Shown here one piece after another: positions 19,957-29,800 of a stretch of DNA of 64,000 nucleotides. The notes under the pieces were generated by a model that searched no databases, had not been told where the DNA came from, and worked only from the letters and a program-made list of their open reading frames with translations. The first letter of the stretch is position 1. Every line of letters starts with the position of its first letter. The stretch is from NCBI RefSeq assembly GCF_013256425.1, contig NZ_CP053904.1, forward strand, positions 3,162,001-3,226,000, written 5' to 3'. Source of the DNA: Hymenobacter sp. BRD67 (GTDB lineage Bacteria; Bacteroidota; Bacteroidia; Cytophagales; Hymenobacteraceae). A program made the position numbers and the translations under genes.

Positions 19957-20032
19957 GGCTCCCGCAGTCAGTGGCAGGAGTGAAAGTAAAATAACCAGGA
20001 CTCCTGCCATGTGCGGGAGCCCTGGTTATTTT
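19957..20032. terminator. Convergent terminator with two alternative hairpins
   Basis: Two overlapping inverted repeats. The first pairs 19957-19966 with 20012-20021 and 19972-19980 with 20001-20009. The second pairs 19988-19999 with 20021-20032 and ends in a T-run (A-run on the other strand). They share bases, so only one can form at a time. The site separates the rightward 117-aa gene from leftward manC. Confidence 0.75.
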
Positions 20033-20045
20033 TATATGGCAGGCG

Positions 20046-21133
20046 CTAATTATACCCTACCCCCTTCTTGGCTTTCACGTCGGCCACAAACTCTTTCACG
20101 CGCTGCTCTTCTGAGCGCTGGCAGATGAGCAGCACGTTGTCGTGCTCGGCCACAATGTAGCCTTCGAGGCCCTGCACCACCACCAGGCGCTCGTGGGGTG
20201 TTTTAATGAGGCAGTCGCGGGTATCATAGAGCAGCACCTCGCCATCAACTACGTTGCCCTGGGCATCGTGGGGGCTCACCTGGTGCAGCGAGTCCCAGGT
20301 GCCGAGGTCGCTCCAGCCGATATCGGCGGGCAGCACGTATACGTTATCGGCTTTTTCCATCACCCCGAAATCGATGCTGATGTTGCGGCAGCGCGAGTAA
20401 GCCTCGTCGATAAAAGCGGCTTCCTGCGGCGTGCCAAGCTGGGTTTTCCCCTCGTCAAATACCTCAGCTATATCGCTCAGGCACTGGTGAAAAGCCTCGA
20501 TAATGACATCGGCCCGCCACACAAAAAGGCCGGCATTCCATAGAAAGTCGCCGCTATCGATAAACATGCGGGCCAGGTCAGCATTCGGCTTTTCAGTGAA
20601 TGTTTTCACCTTATAAAGATTGCTGTCGGGCAGGCGATGAACAGCATCATCCATATATTGAATGTAGCCATACCCAGTATCCGGCCGGGAGGGCTGAATA
20701 CCCAGCGTAATGAGCACCGCGTGCTGGCGGGCCGCCACCACCGCTTCGCGAATCAGTCGCCGAAACTCTTCCTCGCGCAGCACGGCATGGTCGGCGGGGA
20801 GATGATTAGCGTAGCCTGCGGGTCGCGCTGGGCAATGCAGTAGCTGGCGTAGGCAATGCAGGGACCCGTATTTCGGCCAATGGGCTCACCCAGAATCTGA
20901 CTGGGTGGCAGCTCGGGCAAATGCTCGTGTACCAGCCCGATATAGTCGCGATTGGTAACTACAAATACGTTTTCGGGTGGGCAGATGCCCCGAAAGCGGT
21001 CCACGGTAAGCTGTAGCATGGAACGCCCTACCCCCAGCACATCATGAAACTGCTTGGGGTACTGAGTGCGGCTGAACGGCCAGAAGCGACTGCCGATACC
21101 GCCCGCCATCACGACGAGATAAGTATGATTCAT
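20046..21133 (-). CDS. manC: Mannose-1-phosphate guanylyltransferase (frame break)
   Basis: About 362 residues. This nucleotidyltransferase makes GDP-mannose from mannose-1-phosphate and GTP. The N-terminus has the nucleotide-binding signature VVMAGGIGSRFWPFSR followed by YPKQF, and later FTEKPN and GLFVWRAD, all typical of the ManC/type II family. The C-terminal isomerase (cupin) domain of longer enzymes is absent. The frame breaks at GGGG 20796-20799; one extra base on the run restores LIISPADHAVLREEEF. Downstream of it on the same strand-wise gene group are a GT2 and kdsD, fitting a role in surface glycan synthesis. Confidence 0.9.
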
Positions 21134-21190
21134 GGGGCGATAGGTGGGAGGGCGAAAGAGTAAAGTGCAAAAGGATGGCAGCGGCGCGGC

Positions 21191-22060
21191 TTACCCTCCG
21201 GCCGGTTGGCTGGATAAGGCCAGTGGCGCCGCATTGGCGGCGGCTATTCGCGTGAGGCGCAGCGCCCCGTCGTAGTAGCCCCGGGCAGCCCGGCGGCGCA
21301 GCTGCCGCAGCTCGCTAAAGCCGCCGAGGCCGCTTAGAAAGCTTACTTTGCTGCCGGCCGCGTCATTCCAGCGCACAGGCTGCTCAAGCAGGCGCAGGCC
21401 GGCGCGGTAGGCCAGGTACAGCAGCTCCACATCAAACCCGAAGCGGTCGAGCACGGCGGCCTCCACCACGGGGCGGCACACGGCCAGCCGAAAAGCTTTG
21501 AAGCCACATTGCGTGTCCCAGTAAGGCAGGCCGGTAGCCAGCCGCATTACCAGGTTGAAGACCCGGCCGCTTTGCTCGCGCAGCCAGGGCTGATGCACCC
21601 CGATAAGGCTGCGGTCGAGCGCCCGCGAACCAAAAACGACATCATAGGTGCCCGCCAGCAGGGGATTCAGCAGCTTGGGCAATTCTTCAATGGGCGTCGA
21701 GAGGTCGGCATCCGAAAACACGGCCACCTGCCCCTGCGCCGCCAGCAAGCCCTGGCGCACGGCATAGCCCTTACCCCGATTGGGCTGGTAGCTAAGCACG
21801 CGGGTACTTACCCGGCCGGCGTGGTCAGCAAAAAAAGCTTCCGCTACCTGGGCCGTATCGTCGGCCGAGCCGTCATCTACTACCAGCACCTCGCTGGCAT
21901 ACGGCTGGGCATCAAGATACTTTAGTACCTGCCTGAGCGTGTGGCCTAAGCGCGCGCTTTCATTGTAGGCTGGGATAAGGAAAGAAACCAGGGAGGCTGC
22001 ACTCGGAAACACAAGTAGTGTGAAAAGAACAGGAAATATAAAGGAAAAGGCCGCTATCAA
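21191..22060 (-). CDS. Glycosyltransferase family 2 (dolichyl-phosphate glucosyltransferase-like)
   Basis: About 289 residues. The GT-A fold of family GT2 is clear: SFLIPAYNES, VVDDGSADDT, the metal-binding FSDADLSTP, and the acceptor-side DTQCGFKAFR. This set resembles ALG5-like enzymes that transfer a sugar from a nucleotide donor to polyprenyl phosphate. A hydrophobic N-terminal stretch could be a membrane anchor. The start is uncertain: the longest frame begins at TTG 22060, no ATG precedes the domain, and GTG/TTG codons closer to it are possible. It lies 58 bp upstream of manC on the same strand and could share its transcript. Confidence 0.85.
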   Translation of the reverse strand: MIAAFSFIFPVLFTLLVFPSAASLVSFLIPAYNESARLGHTLRQVLKYLDAQPYASEVLVVDDGSADDTAQVAEAFFADHAGRVSTRVLSYQPNRGKGYAVRQGLLAAQGQVAVFSDADLSTPIEELPKLLNPLLAGTYDVVFGSRALDRSLIGVHQPWLREQSGRVFNLVMRLATGLPYWDTQCGFKAFRLAVCRPVVEAAVLDRFGFDVELLYLAYRAGLRLLEQPVRWNDAAGSKVSFLSGLGGFSELRQLRRRAARGYYDGALRLTRIAAANAAPLALSSQPAGG

Positions 22061-22125
22061 CGTTAAAATTCAGCTTAATAAATATTTTTTAAATCATATA
22101 TTATAAATATTAAACTTATGACTTC

Positions 22126-23166
22126 TTATACCAAACCTTCTCGCAGCAAGTCGTGCAAGTGAATGAACCCGGCAAACTGTCCGTTCTCCGTTACTATCAG
22201 CTGCGTGATATTGCGGGCCTGCATCCGGGCCAGGGCTTCGGCGGCAAACTCGGTGAGTTCAATGGTAGCCGGGTGAGGCGTCAGAATATCGCGGGCGGCA
22301 ACTGTTTCCAACTCGGCCAGGTGGCCGCGGCCCAGCATCCGGCGCAGGTCGCCGTCGGTGATGATGCCCGCCAGGCGGCCGGCTTCGTCGAGCACTGCGG
22401 TGGCACCCAGGCGCTTACCCGAAATTTCGAGCAGCACATCGCGTAGCGGCGCGGCCAGGCTCACCTGCGGGCGCTGGTTCTGGCGGCTGAGGTCACCCAC
22501 CGTCAGATACAGCTTTTTACCCAGGGTGCCGCCAGGGTGGAGGCGCGCAAAATCTTGGGCCGAAAACTGGCGGCTTTCGAGCAGGCACACGGCCAGGGCA
22601 TCACCCAGGGCCAGGGCGGCTGTGGTGCTGGTAGTAGGGGCCAGGTCGTGGGGGCAGGCCTCGCGGCGCACCGGCGCGTGCAGCACAAAATCGGCCTGCT
22701 TGGCTAAATACGAATCGGCATTGCTTACGAGTGCGGCCAGGGGCACGCCTTTGCGGCGTAGCAGCGGCACCAACACCTTTATTTCGGGCGTGTCGCCGCT
22801 TTTGCTGATGGCAATGACGAAATCTTCGCCCTGAATCATGCCCAGGTCGCCATGAATGGCATCGGCGGCGTGCATAAACAAGGCGGGCGTGCCCGTCCCG
22901 TTGAGCGTAGCCACCAGCTTGCCGGCAATGTGGGCGCTTTTGCCCACGCCCGTCACAACCACGCGGCCCCGAAGAGCCAGTAGCGCCACCACGCAGGCAG
23001 CAAAATCGGGCGTAGCGCCCACGGCCTGCGCGACGTCGCGCAGGGCATCGGCTTCGGTAAGCAGCACCTGACGGGCCACGGCCAGCACATCAACGGGGGC
23101 CGTCGCAGCGGCAGGAGGAGTGGAAGTCGGTTGCACGGCCAAAAATACGCTGCATAAGTGTGACAT
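22126..23166 (-). CDS. kdsD: KpsF/GutQ-type arabinose-5-phosphate isomerase
   Basis: 346 residues. An N-terminal SIS sugar-phosphate isomerase domain (VVVTGVGKSAHIAGK, AISKSGDTPEI, APTTSTTAALALGDALA) is followed by two CBS domains in about residues 215-345, with ITDGDLRRML at the junction. It interconverts ribulose-5-phosphate and arabinose-5-phosphate, the first step to Kdo for lipopolysaccharide. The start ATG 23166 adds about 20 unconserved residues before the domain; a later start is possible. It diverges from recQ with 182 bp between. Confidence 0.9.
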   Translation of the reverse strand: MSHLCSVFLAVQPTSTPPAAATAPVDVLAVARQVLLTEADALRDVAQAVGATPDFAACVVALLALRGRVVVTGVGKSAHIAGKLVATLNGTGTPALFMHAADAIHGDLGMIQGEDFVIAISKSGDTPEIKVLVPLLRRKGVPLAALVSNADSYLAKQADFVLHAPVRREACPHDLAPTTSTTAALALGDALAVCLLESRQFSAQDFARLHPGGTLGKKLYLTVGDLSRQNQRPQVSLAAPLRDVLLEISGKRLGATAVLDEAGRLAGIITDGDLRRMLGRGHLAELETVAARDILTPHPATIELTEFAAEALARMQARNITQLIVTENGQFAGFIHLHDLLREGLV

Positions 23167-23348
23167 GGGTCACAACAGCGCGCAAAGGAATGCACACGAA
23201 CCGCCCCGCGGTTTAGGACTTTGGCAGCCTTGGTTCGGAACTTTTCTGAAATGTTACGTGTCGATGGCCGATTTTAAAAGAAAAGTTCACTTCCTGCTTA
23301 TCTTCGCTAATAACCTACGCGCTCCGCCTCGCCTTATTTTGCTAGTCT

Positions 23349-25559
23349 ATGTCACTGACCGCCGTTGAAGAACCAGTTATTGCGACTGCTGAATTAAAAA
23401 CCAAGCTTAAGGAAGTATTCGGTTTTGGTCAGTTCAGAGGAACGCAAGAAGCTGTTATTCAGAATATATTAGCTGGCAACAATACATTCGTCATCATGCC
23501 TACCGGGGCAGGCAAGAGCCTGTGTTACCAGCTGCCGGCGCTGGTGCTGCCGGGGACGGCCATCGTTATCTCGCCGCTTATTGCCCTGATGAAAAATCAG
23601 GTTGACCAGCTCTCGGCATTTGGGGTAAACGCGCAGGTGTACAATTCTACGCTGACCAAGACGGAGATGAACCGCGTCAGAAAAGACGTGATTTCGGGCG
23701 AAGTACGGCTGCTATACGTGGCGCCCGAGAGCCTGACCAAAGAAGACACTATTGCTTTTCTCCAAAAAGCCAGCATCTCCTTCGTGGCCATCGACGAGGC
23801 GCACTGCATCTCGGAATGGGGCCACGATTTCCGGCCCGAGTACCGCAAGATTCGGGGTATTATTGACAACCTGGGCGGGCGCATTCCGCTGATTGCCCTC
23901 ACGGCCACGGCCACGCCCAAGGTGCAGCTCGATATCCAGAAAAACCTGCACATGGACGACGCGAGCGTGTTTAAAACGTCGTTTAACCGCACCAACCTCT
24001 ACTATGAGGTGCGGGCCAAGCGCAATACCAAGAAGCAGCTGATTCAGTACGTGCAGTCGCACAAAGGCAAGGCCGGCATTATTTACTGCCTGAGCCGCAA
24101 GAAGGTAGAAGAAGTGGCCGAGCTGCTGCGCGTCAACGACGTGCGGGCCCTGCCCTACCACGCCGGGCTCGACCCGCACACGCGCATGAACAATCAGGAC
24201 GCGTTTCTGAATGAGGACTGCGACGTGATTGTGGCAACTATTGCCTTCGGCATGGGCATCGATAAGCCCGACGTGCGCTTTGTTATTCACTACGACGCGC
24301 CGAAAAGCATTGAGGGCTACTACCAGGAAACCGGCCGCGGCGGCCGCGATGGCCTGGAAGGCAACTGCCTGATGTTTTACAGCTACGATGATATTCTGAA
24401 GCTCGAAAAATTCAGCAAGGACAAGCCCGTAACCGAGCGCGACAATGCCCGGCAGCTGCTGCTGGAAATGACGAACTACTCGGAGAGCGCCGTGTGCCGC
24501 CGCCGCCAGCTGCTGCATTATTTTGGCGAACACCTCGACAAAGACTGCGGCTTTTGCGACAACTGCCGCCATCCGAAAGAGAAGTTTGACGGCACCCGGC
24601 ACGTAGGCCTGGCGTTGCGGGCCGTGGTCCAGACCGAAGCGCGCTTTGGGCTGGACCACGTGGCGCAGGTGTTGCTGGGGCTCAATAACCCGCACATCGA
24701 AAGCTACGGCCACAGCGGCCTGCCGGTGTACGGCCAGGGCAAGGAGCTGAGCGGCGATATGCAGCACTGGCAATCGGTGTTGCGCCAGTGCCTGCTCAAC
24801 GGCCTGCTGGAGAAGGATATCGACTCTATCGGCCTGGTTCGCATCACCGAAAAAGGCATTGATTTTATCGAAAATCCGCATCCGTTCACGCTGACCAAAG
24901 ACCACGATTTTGAGGCCGAGAAGCAGGAGGAAGAAGATGAGGAAAAGGTGCAGCAGGCTGCCGGCCACGACGAGGCGCTGTTTACCCTGCTGAAGGAGCT
25001 GCGCAAGCAAGTAGCCAAGCAGAAAAACCTGCCGCCCTATGTACTCTTTCAGGACCCCAGCCTGAAAGAAATGGCTACTACCTACCCGCAAAGCCTGCAC
25101 GAGCTGACCCATATTTCGGGCGTAGGCCAGGGCAAAGCGCAGAAGTTTGGCGCGCCCTTCGTGGCGGCCGTCAAGAAGTATGTGGAAGACAACGACATCG
25201 AAACGGCGGCCGATGTCATTATTAAGTCTACCGTCAACCGCTCAAAGCTGAAAATATATATTATTCAGCAGATAGATAAGAAAATGGATTTGGCGGGTAT
25301 TGCCCGCAGCCAGGGCATTTCGATGGCCGACCTGGTAGAGGAAATTGAGCATATATGCTACTCGGGCACTCGCCTCAACCTGGACTATTACATTCAGGAT
25401 GTGGTAGACGAGGATAAGCAGGACGAGATTTTCGACTACTTTATGTCGGCCAGCTCCGACAATATTGCCCTGGCAATGACTGAGCTCGGGCCCGATGACT
25501 TTACTGAGGAAGAGGTAAGGTTAATGCGCATCAAGTTTCTGAGCGAAGTGGCTAATTAG
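23349..25559 (+). CDS. recQ: ATP-dependent DNA helicase RecQ
   Basis: 736 residues. A superfamily 2 helicase core has Walker A GAGKS (residues 53-57), DEAH at about 149-152 and the ARGRDG-type motif VI (ETGRGGRDG). Next are the RecQ-Ct zinc-binding cysteines (CRRRQ…CGFCDNC, last at about residue 406), a winged helix, an HRDC domain near residues 545-620 and a C-terminal helix-turn-helix extension. It unwinds DNA in recombination and fork repair, 3' to 5' in known family members. The gene is intact. Its TAG stop (25557-25559) is the first three bases of the 80-bp inverted repeat that surrounds the GxxExxY gene. Confidence 0.95.
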   Translation: MSLTAVEEPVIATAELKTKLKEVFGFGQFRGTQEAVIQNILAGNNTFVIMPTGAGKSLCYQLPALVLPGTAIVISPLIALMKNQVDQLSAFGVNAQVYNSTLTKTEMNRVRKDVISGEVRLLYVAPESLTKEDTIAFLQKASISFVAIDEAHCISEWGHDFRPEYRKIRGIIDNLGGRIPLIALTATATPKVQLDIQKNLHMDDASVFKTSFNRTNLYYEVRAKRNTKKQLIQYVQSHKGKAGIIYCLSRKKVEEVAELLRVNDVRALPYHAGLDPHTRMNNQDAFLNEDCDVIVATIAFGMGIDKPDVRFVIHYDAPKSIEGYYQETGRGGRDGLEGNCLMFYSYDDILKLEKFSKDKPVTERDNARQLLLEMTNYSESAVCRRRQLLHYFGEHLDKDCGFCDNCRHPKEKFDGTRHVGLALRAVVQTEARFGLDHVAQVLLGLNNPHIESYGHSGLPVYGQGKELSGDMQHWQSVLRQCLLNGLLEKDIDSIGLVRITEKGIDFIENPHPFTLTKDHDFEAEKQEEEDEEKVQQAAGHDEALFTLLKELRKQVAKQKNLPPYVLFQDPSLKEMATTYPQSLHELTHISGVGQGKAQKFGAPFVAAVKKYVEDNDIETAADVIIKSTVNRSKLKIYIIQQIDKKMDLAGIARSQGISMADLVEEIEHICYSGTRLNLDYYIQDVVDEDKQDEIFDYFMSASSDNIALAMTELGPDDFTEEEVRLMRIKFLSEVAN

Positions 25560-25636
25560 ACCACGGCTTAGCGCGGATAATAGCGGATTTCACGGATTTT
25601 GTGGACGGCTTCAACGGTGTTGAGGCCGTCTTTTTT
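25557..25636 (+). repeat. Left 80-bp arm of the GxxExxY cassette
   Basis: An exact reverse complement of 26057-26136. The outer part has CGGAT(T/A) units; the inner part (25605-25631) forms a 12-bp hairpin with one mismatch followed by seven Ts, an intrinsic terminator that would end the recQ transcript just before the cassette gene. Confidence 0.9.
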
Positions 25637-25659
25637 TATATTTTGCTTTATTTGTATTT

Positions 25660-26058
25660 ATGCTACTTGATACCCGTTTCCACGACCTTACCAGAAGAGT
25701 TATCGGCTGTGCGATGCGGGTACATAGTGAGCTTGGCAGCGGCTTTCCTGAGTTGATTTATCAACGCGGACTAGCGGTGGAGCTAAAGCAGGAAGGGGTT
25801 AGTTTGCAAGGGGAGATTCAGTTACCCGTTTTTTATAAAGACCCCGCTATCGGTGCCCGGCGCGCCGATTTTCTAATTGAGGGTCAGGTACTGGTTGAAT
25901 TAAAAGCCGTGAGCGTATTGTCTGATGCACACTATGCACAAACGATAAACTACCTGAAAGCTTATCGGCTGGAAGTAGCTCTACTCCTAAATTTTGGTGA
26001 AGCCAGCCTTAGGTTACGACGTCTGCTCCATAATCCTACCCGCCAGCCCAGGGTATAA
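25660..26058 (+). CDS. GxxExxY protein (PD-(D/E)xK nuclease-like)
   Basis: 132 residues of the GxxExxY family. The naming motif is at residues 28-34 (GFPELIY). A PD-(D/E)xK-type core follows, with Asp70 (RADFLIEG), Glu80 and Lys82 (VELKAV), and the later segment INYLKAYRLEVALLLNFG is typical of the family. The fold suggests a nuclease or nucleic-acid binding protein, but I know of no demonstrated activity. The start ATG 25660 is 23 bp inside the left arm; the stop TAA overlaps the first bases of the right arm. Composition is more AT-rich than the host genes. The same N-terminus (MLLD.R…LT…IGCAM) is recognisable in the decayed copy near 47.7 kb. Confidence 0.9.
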   Translation: MLLDTRFHDLTRRVIGCAMRVHSELGSGFPELIYQRGLAVELKQEGVSLQGEIQLPVFYKDPAIGARRADFLIEGQVLVELKAVSVLSDAHYAQTINYLKAYRLEVALLLNFGEASLRLRRLLHNPTRQPRV

Positions 26059-26136
26059 AAAAGACGGCCTCAACACCGTTGAAGCCGTCCACAAAATCCG
26101 TGAAATCCGCTATTATCCGCGCTAAGCCGTGGTCTA
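26057..26136 (-). repeat. Right 80-bp arm of the GxxExxY cassette
   Basis: A perfect inverted copy of 25557-25636. Read leftward it begins with the TAG stop of the bacilliredoxin gene and ends with the terminator hairpin and T-run, so it terminates that gene's transcript toward the cassette. It also overlaps the last bases of the GxxExxY gene. Confidence 0.9.
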
Positions 26137-26555
26137 GCAATACTCCTCAAAAGCGCCTTGCAGGTTGTTCACAATGCGCATGAGGTCAGAGCCTTCAATG
26201 TGGTAGCGCTCAATCATATGCACCAGCTCACCATCTTTGAAAAGGCCGATGCAGGGCGACGAGGGCGGGTAAGGCAGCAAGTGCTCGCGCATTTTGGCCA
26301 CGGCATCGGTTTCCATGCCGGCAAAAACGGTGACCAGCTTAGCCGGCTTTTTATCGGCACTGGCCAGGGCCAGCTTCAGGGCGGGGCGGGCCTTCGCGGC
26401 GGCACAGCCACACACCGAATTAACGGCAACCAGCACGGTGCCTTCTTTCTCGGCCAGCGCCGCATCGACTTCCTGGGGCGACATCAGTTGCTCAAAGCCT
26501 GCCTCTACCAGGTCCTGGCGGATGGGGCGACCATGTATTCGGGGTAAACAGCCAT
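26134..26555 (-). CDS. BrxA/BrxB-type bacilliredoxin (frame break)
   Basis: About 140 residues with the CGC redox motif in VVNSVCGCA-type context (here VNSVCGCAAAKARP), the signature of bacilliredoxins, which in Bacillus remove bacillithiol from proteins. Whether bacillithiol is the thiol here is an inference. The C-terminus HMIERYHIEG… with a terminal Cys also fits the family. The native start is ATG 26555 (MAVYPEYMV). The frame breaks at GGGG 26524-26527 and one added base restores APIRQDLVEAGFEQLM. The stop codon forms the tip of the cassette arm. Confidence 0.88.
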
Positions 26556-26813
26556 TTTATACAGCAGAAAAGTTACTAGGAAGGCGCAGAGAAGCAGAAC
26601 TGCTTCCTGCACCACTACAAAAATACGGCCTGGCCGCATTAATGCAGTACAAGCCCCGTAGCTAGCAAAAGGTTCGGAAGCGCCAAGCCCGGCTGCCGCC
26701 CCAACAGCCCGATTGCCTGCTTGCTATTATCTTGCTTCACGGCGGCTAGTAGCCTCATTATGAAGCCGTAAATTCGATTTTTTTTCATTATTAGTTCATC
26801 TATTATTTCCTGA

Positions 26814-29800
26814 ATGATTCCAAACTTTCTTCCACGGATGCCACGGGCAGTTATCTGCGCGCTGGCTGTTTGCGCTGGCTTTAGCTACTCTGCTCAAGCC
26901 CAGAAGCCCGTCCCGCTGCCCGGCTCGCTGCGTCAGGCAGCGACGCAGCCGCAGGTAGCGGCGCTGGCTATCACCGCCCAGCGCACCGACGCTGGCTCGC
27001 GCCTGAGCGGCGATTTGCAGCGCCTCTATCAAGTCGGACTGGCCAATCGCAGTCTGGCCGCCAGCGCGGCAAGCCAGACCTTTCCGCAGCTGCGCTTTGG
27101 AAAGAGCGGCACCTCGGTACTGGTGCGCATCATGGCCCAGAATGTAACGGCGCTGCTGCCAAGCCTGCTCAGCAAGGGGTTTGTAACGCTAGCCTCTTTT
27201 CCCAATCTGCACTTTGTGGAAGGCCTGCTGCCCGTGAGCCAGCTGGCACCCGGCAGCCAGGGCATCGCGGCGCTTTCGGCCCAGGGGCTGCTGGGTGTAA
27301 TTCCCAGCTACCGACCCCTGCTGCGCGTAGGGGCCACTACCAGCCAGGGTGATGTTACGATGGAAGCAGCCCGCACCCGTGCGCTGCAGCCGCGCAACCT
27401 CGACGGCAAGGGCGTGCGGGTAGGAGTTATCAGCGACTCGTTTAATTCGCTCAACGGGGCCGCTACTGACATTGCCACCGGCGACCTGCCCGCCACCGGC
27501 GTGCAGGTGCTGCTCGACGACGGCACCACCGACGAAGGCCGCGCCATGTGCCAGATTGTGCACGACCTGGCCCCGGCTCGCCGCTGGCGTTCAGTACGGC
27601 TAATGTGAGTGAAGGAGACTTTGCCAACCAGATTATCCGGCTGGCCGACCCGGCCCTGGGCAACTGCCAGGTGATAGTAGATGATGTAGGCTACTTCAAC
27701 GAGCCGTTTTTTCAGGATGGCGTTATCGCGCAGGCTATTACGCAGGTAGTAAGTCAGCGGAGCGTCAGCTACTTCTCGTCGGCGGGCAACAATGCCAACA
27801 ACAGCTATGAGAATACGGCCCCTGTTTTCATCAACGATGCCAAAGGAGTAGGCAAGCTGAATTTCTCCACTACCAGCACTCCCGATACCACCCAGCGCTT
27901 CGTAGTGATGAACGGCAACGACCTGCAGCTGCCGCTGCAATGGTCGGACCCGTTTTATACCGCTAACGGCGTTAAAACCGACCTGGATGTTTTCCTGATT
28001 TCGGCTAAAGGCGTTGTAGTGGCCAGCTCGACCGACAACAATATCCAGCTGGAATATCCGGCCGAATATATTGGTTTTCATAACGACACCACCCAAACTC
28101 ATACCACGGCGTTTGACCTCGTAATTCGTCGTCGGGCAGGCACGGCCAATCCGACGCGCATCAAATATGTAAACGAGCTGAACGGCCTCTCCCCACCGTG
28201 GTAGGTCCCACCGAATGGCAAACCAACAGCGGCACCATTGTCGGGCACACGGCGGCGGCGGCGGCCATATCGGTAGCGGCTGTGCGCTACGACAACCCCC
28301 GCGCGCCCGAAAGCTTTACGTCGAAAGGAACACCAACCTTCCTGTTTGCGCCCGACGGCACACCCCTTATTACCCCCGAAGTGCGCCAAAAGCCCAACCT
28401 GGCGGCTATTGATGGCGTCAACACCTCCTCGTTTGGGACCAGTGCCAACGACTACGAAGGCGATGGCTTCCCCAATTTTTTCGGCACTTCGGCGGCAGCC
28501 CCGCACGCGGCAGCCGTGGCCGCGCTGCTGCGGCAGTCGGAGCCCACGCTAACGCCGGCCCAGGTGTACACCCGGATGGCCACAACGGCCCGCCTGATTG
28601 GCGCCACGACCACCGACCCGCTCACGGGGCCAGGCCTGGTTGATGCCTTTACGGCGATTTATGGGCCCGTTGCGGCTACTACGCCGCCGGCGGTAGAAGA
28701 CATGGAAAAAGGCGCACTGCCTACCAGCTGGACTGTGAACAGCACGCGGGCGGGCCGGGTGCAGGTAGTCACGACCCTCAACCCGGCCTCCGGCGTTCAC
28801 CATTTGCTGCTCGATTCGTACCCCGGCATTAGCAACCGCGCCCTGAATGAGGCAGTATGGTATTTCAACGGTGTAACGGCCAGCAATGCGCTGCTGACTT
28901 TTAGAGAGCGTAAGCTGGCTGCCGAAACCGACGAGCTAATGCCGACGCAGTTTACCGGCTCCAGCAGTTCCGACGGCGTGGCGCTGAGCGTAGATGGCGG
29001 CACTACCTGGTACCGGGTATTTGACCTCACCGGCACCAACGCAACTACCACTTACCAGACCAAATCGGTAAACCTGACGCAGCTGGCCACTACACTGGGC
29101 GTTACGCTGGGCAATGATGTGCGCCTGAAGTTTCAGCAGTACGGAGCGGGCGCCGCCACGGGCAGCAACACCACTTCCCAGGCCGGGCGGGTATTCGACG
29201 ACATCGCCGTTACGGGCCTGAGCCCCGCGCCGGTGGCGCTTTATCATTCCAGCCAGCCTACTATCGGCTGCCCGGGCCTGACGGTGCAGTATGCTGACTC
29301 TTCGCTGTTTAAGCCCACTACCTACGCCTGGACTTTTGCCGGTGGCACGCCGGCCGCTTCCACCTTGCCCAACCCAGCAGTAGTTTACAACACGCCCGGC
29401 CACTACCCGGTGGTGCTGAGCGTAAGCAATGCCAACGGGACGGTAGCCCGCACCGACACGGGCTATGTGTTTATCTACGGCCGCGCCCCGCAGGCCACCG
29501 TCACGACCACCAATGCCAGCATTTGTGCCGGCGGCAGCGTTACGTTCAGCAGCACGGCCGCCTACTGTCCCGGTACCTATAGCTGGAGCTTTCCGGGCGG
29601 CACGCCCGCCACTTCGACTGCTGCCAGCCCCGGCACAGTAGCCTACGCCACGGCGGGCAACTACACGGCTACGCTCACCGTGAGCAATGCGTATGGCAGC
29701 ACTACCACCACTATTCTGGTGGCGGTGGGTGGCCGCCTCCTGCCGCTGGCCGAAACGTTCGACAATACGCCCAATACCCAGACGCTACCGCCGGGCTGGT

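Larger units (their letters stand above)
25557..26136. mobile_element. Inverted-repeat cassette carrying a GxxExxY gene
   Basis: A 580-bp unit: two perfect 80-bp inverted arms around a single gene, placed exactly between the stop codons of convergent recQ and the bacilliredoxin gene, whose TAG codons form the outer tips. A decayed unit of the same design lies at 47.47-47.81 kb and a solo arm at 16.68 kb, which argues for past mobility. No transposase or integrase is encoded, so movement would need help in trans. The mobile nature is an inference. Confidence 0.65.

Noticed and set aside
23712..25112. A 466-codon open frame antisense to recQ
   Set aside because: The plus strand encodes a complete RecQ with all motifs. 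The antisense frame has no recognisable domain and results from high-GC codon usage.
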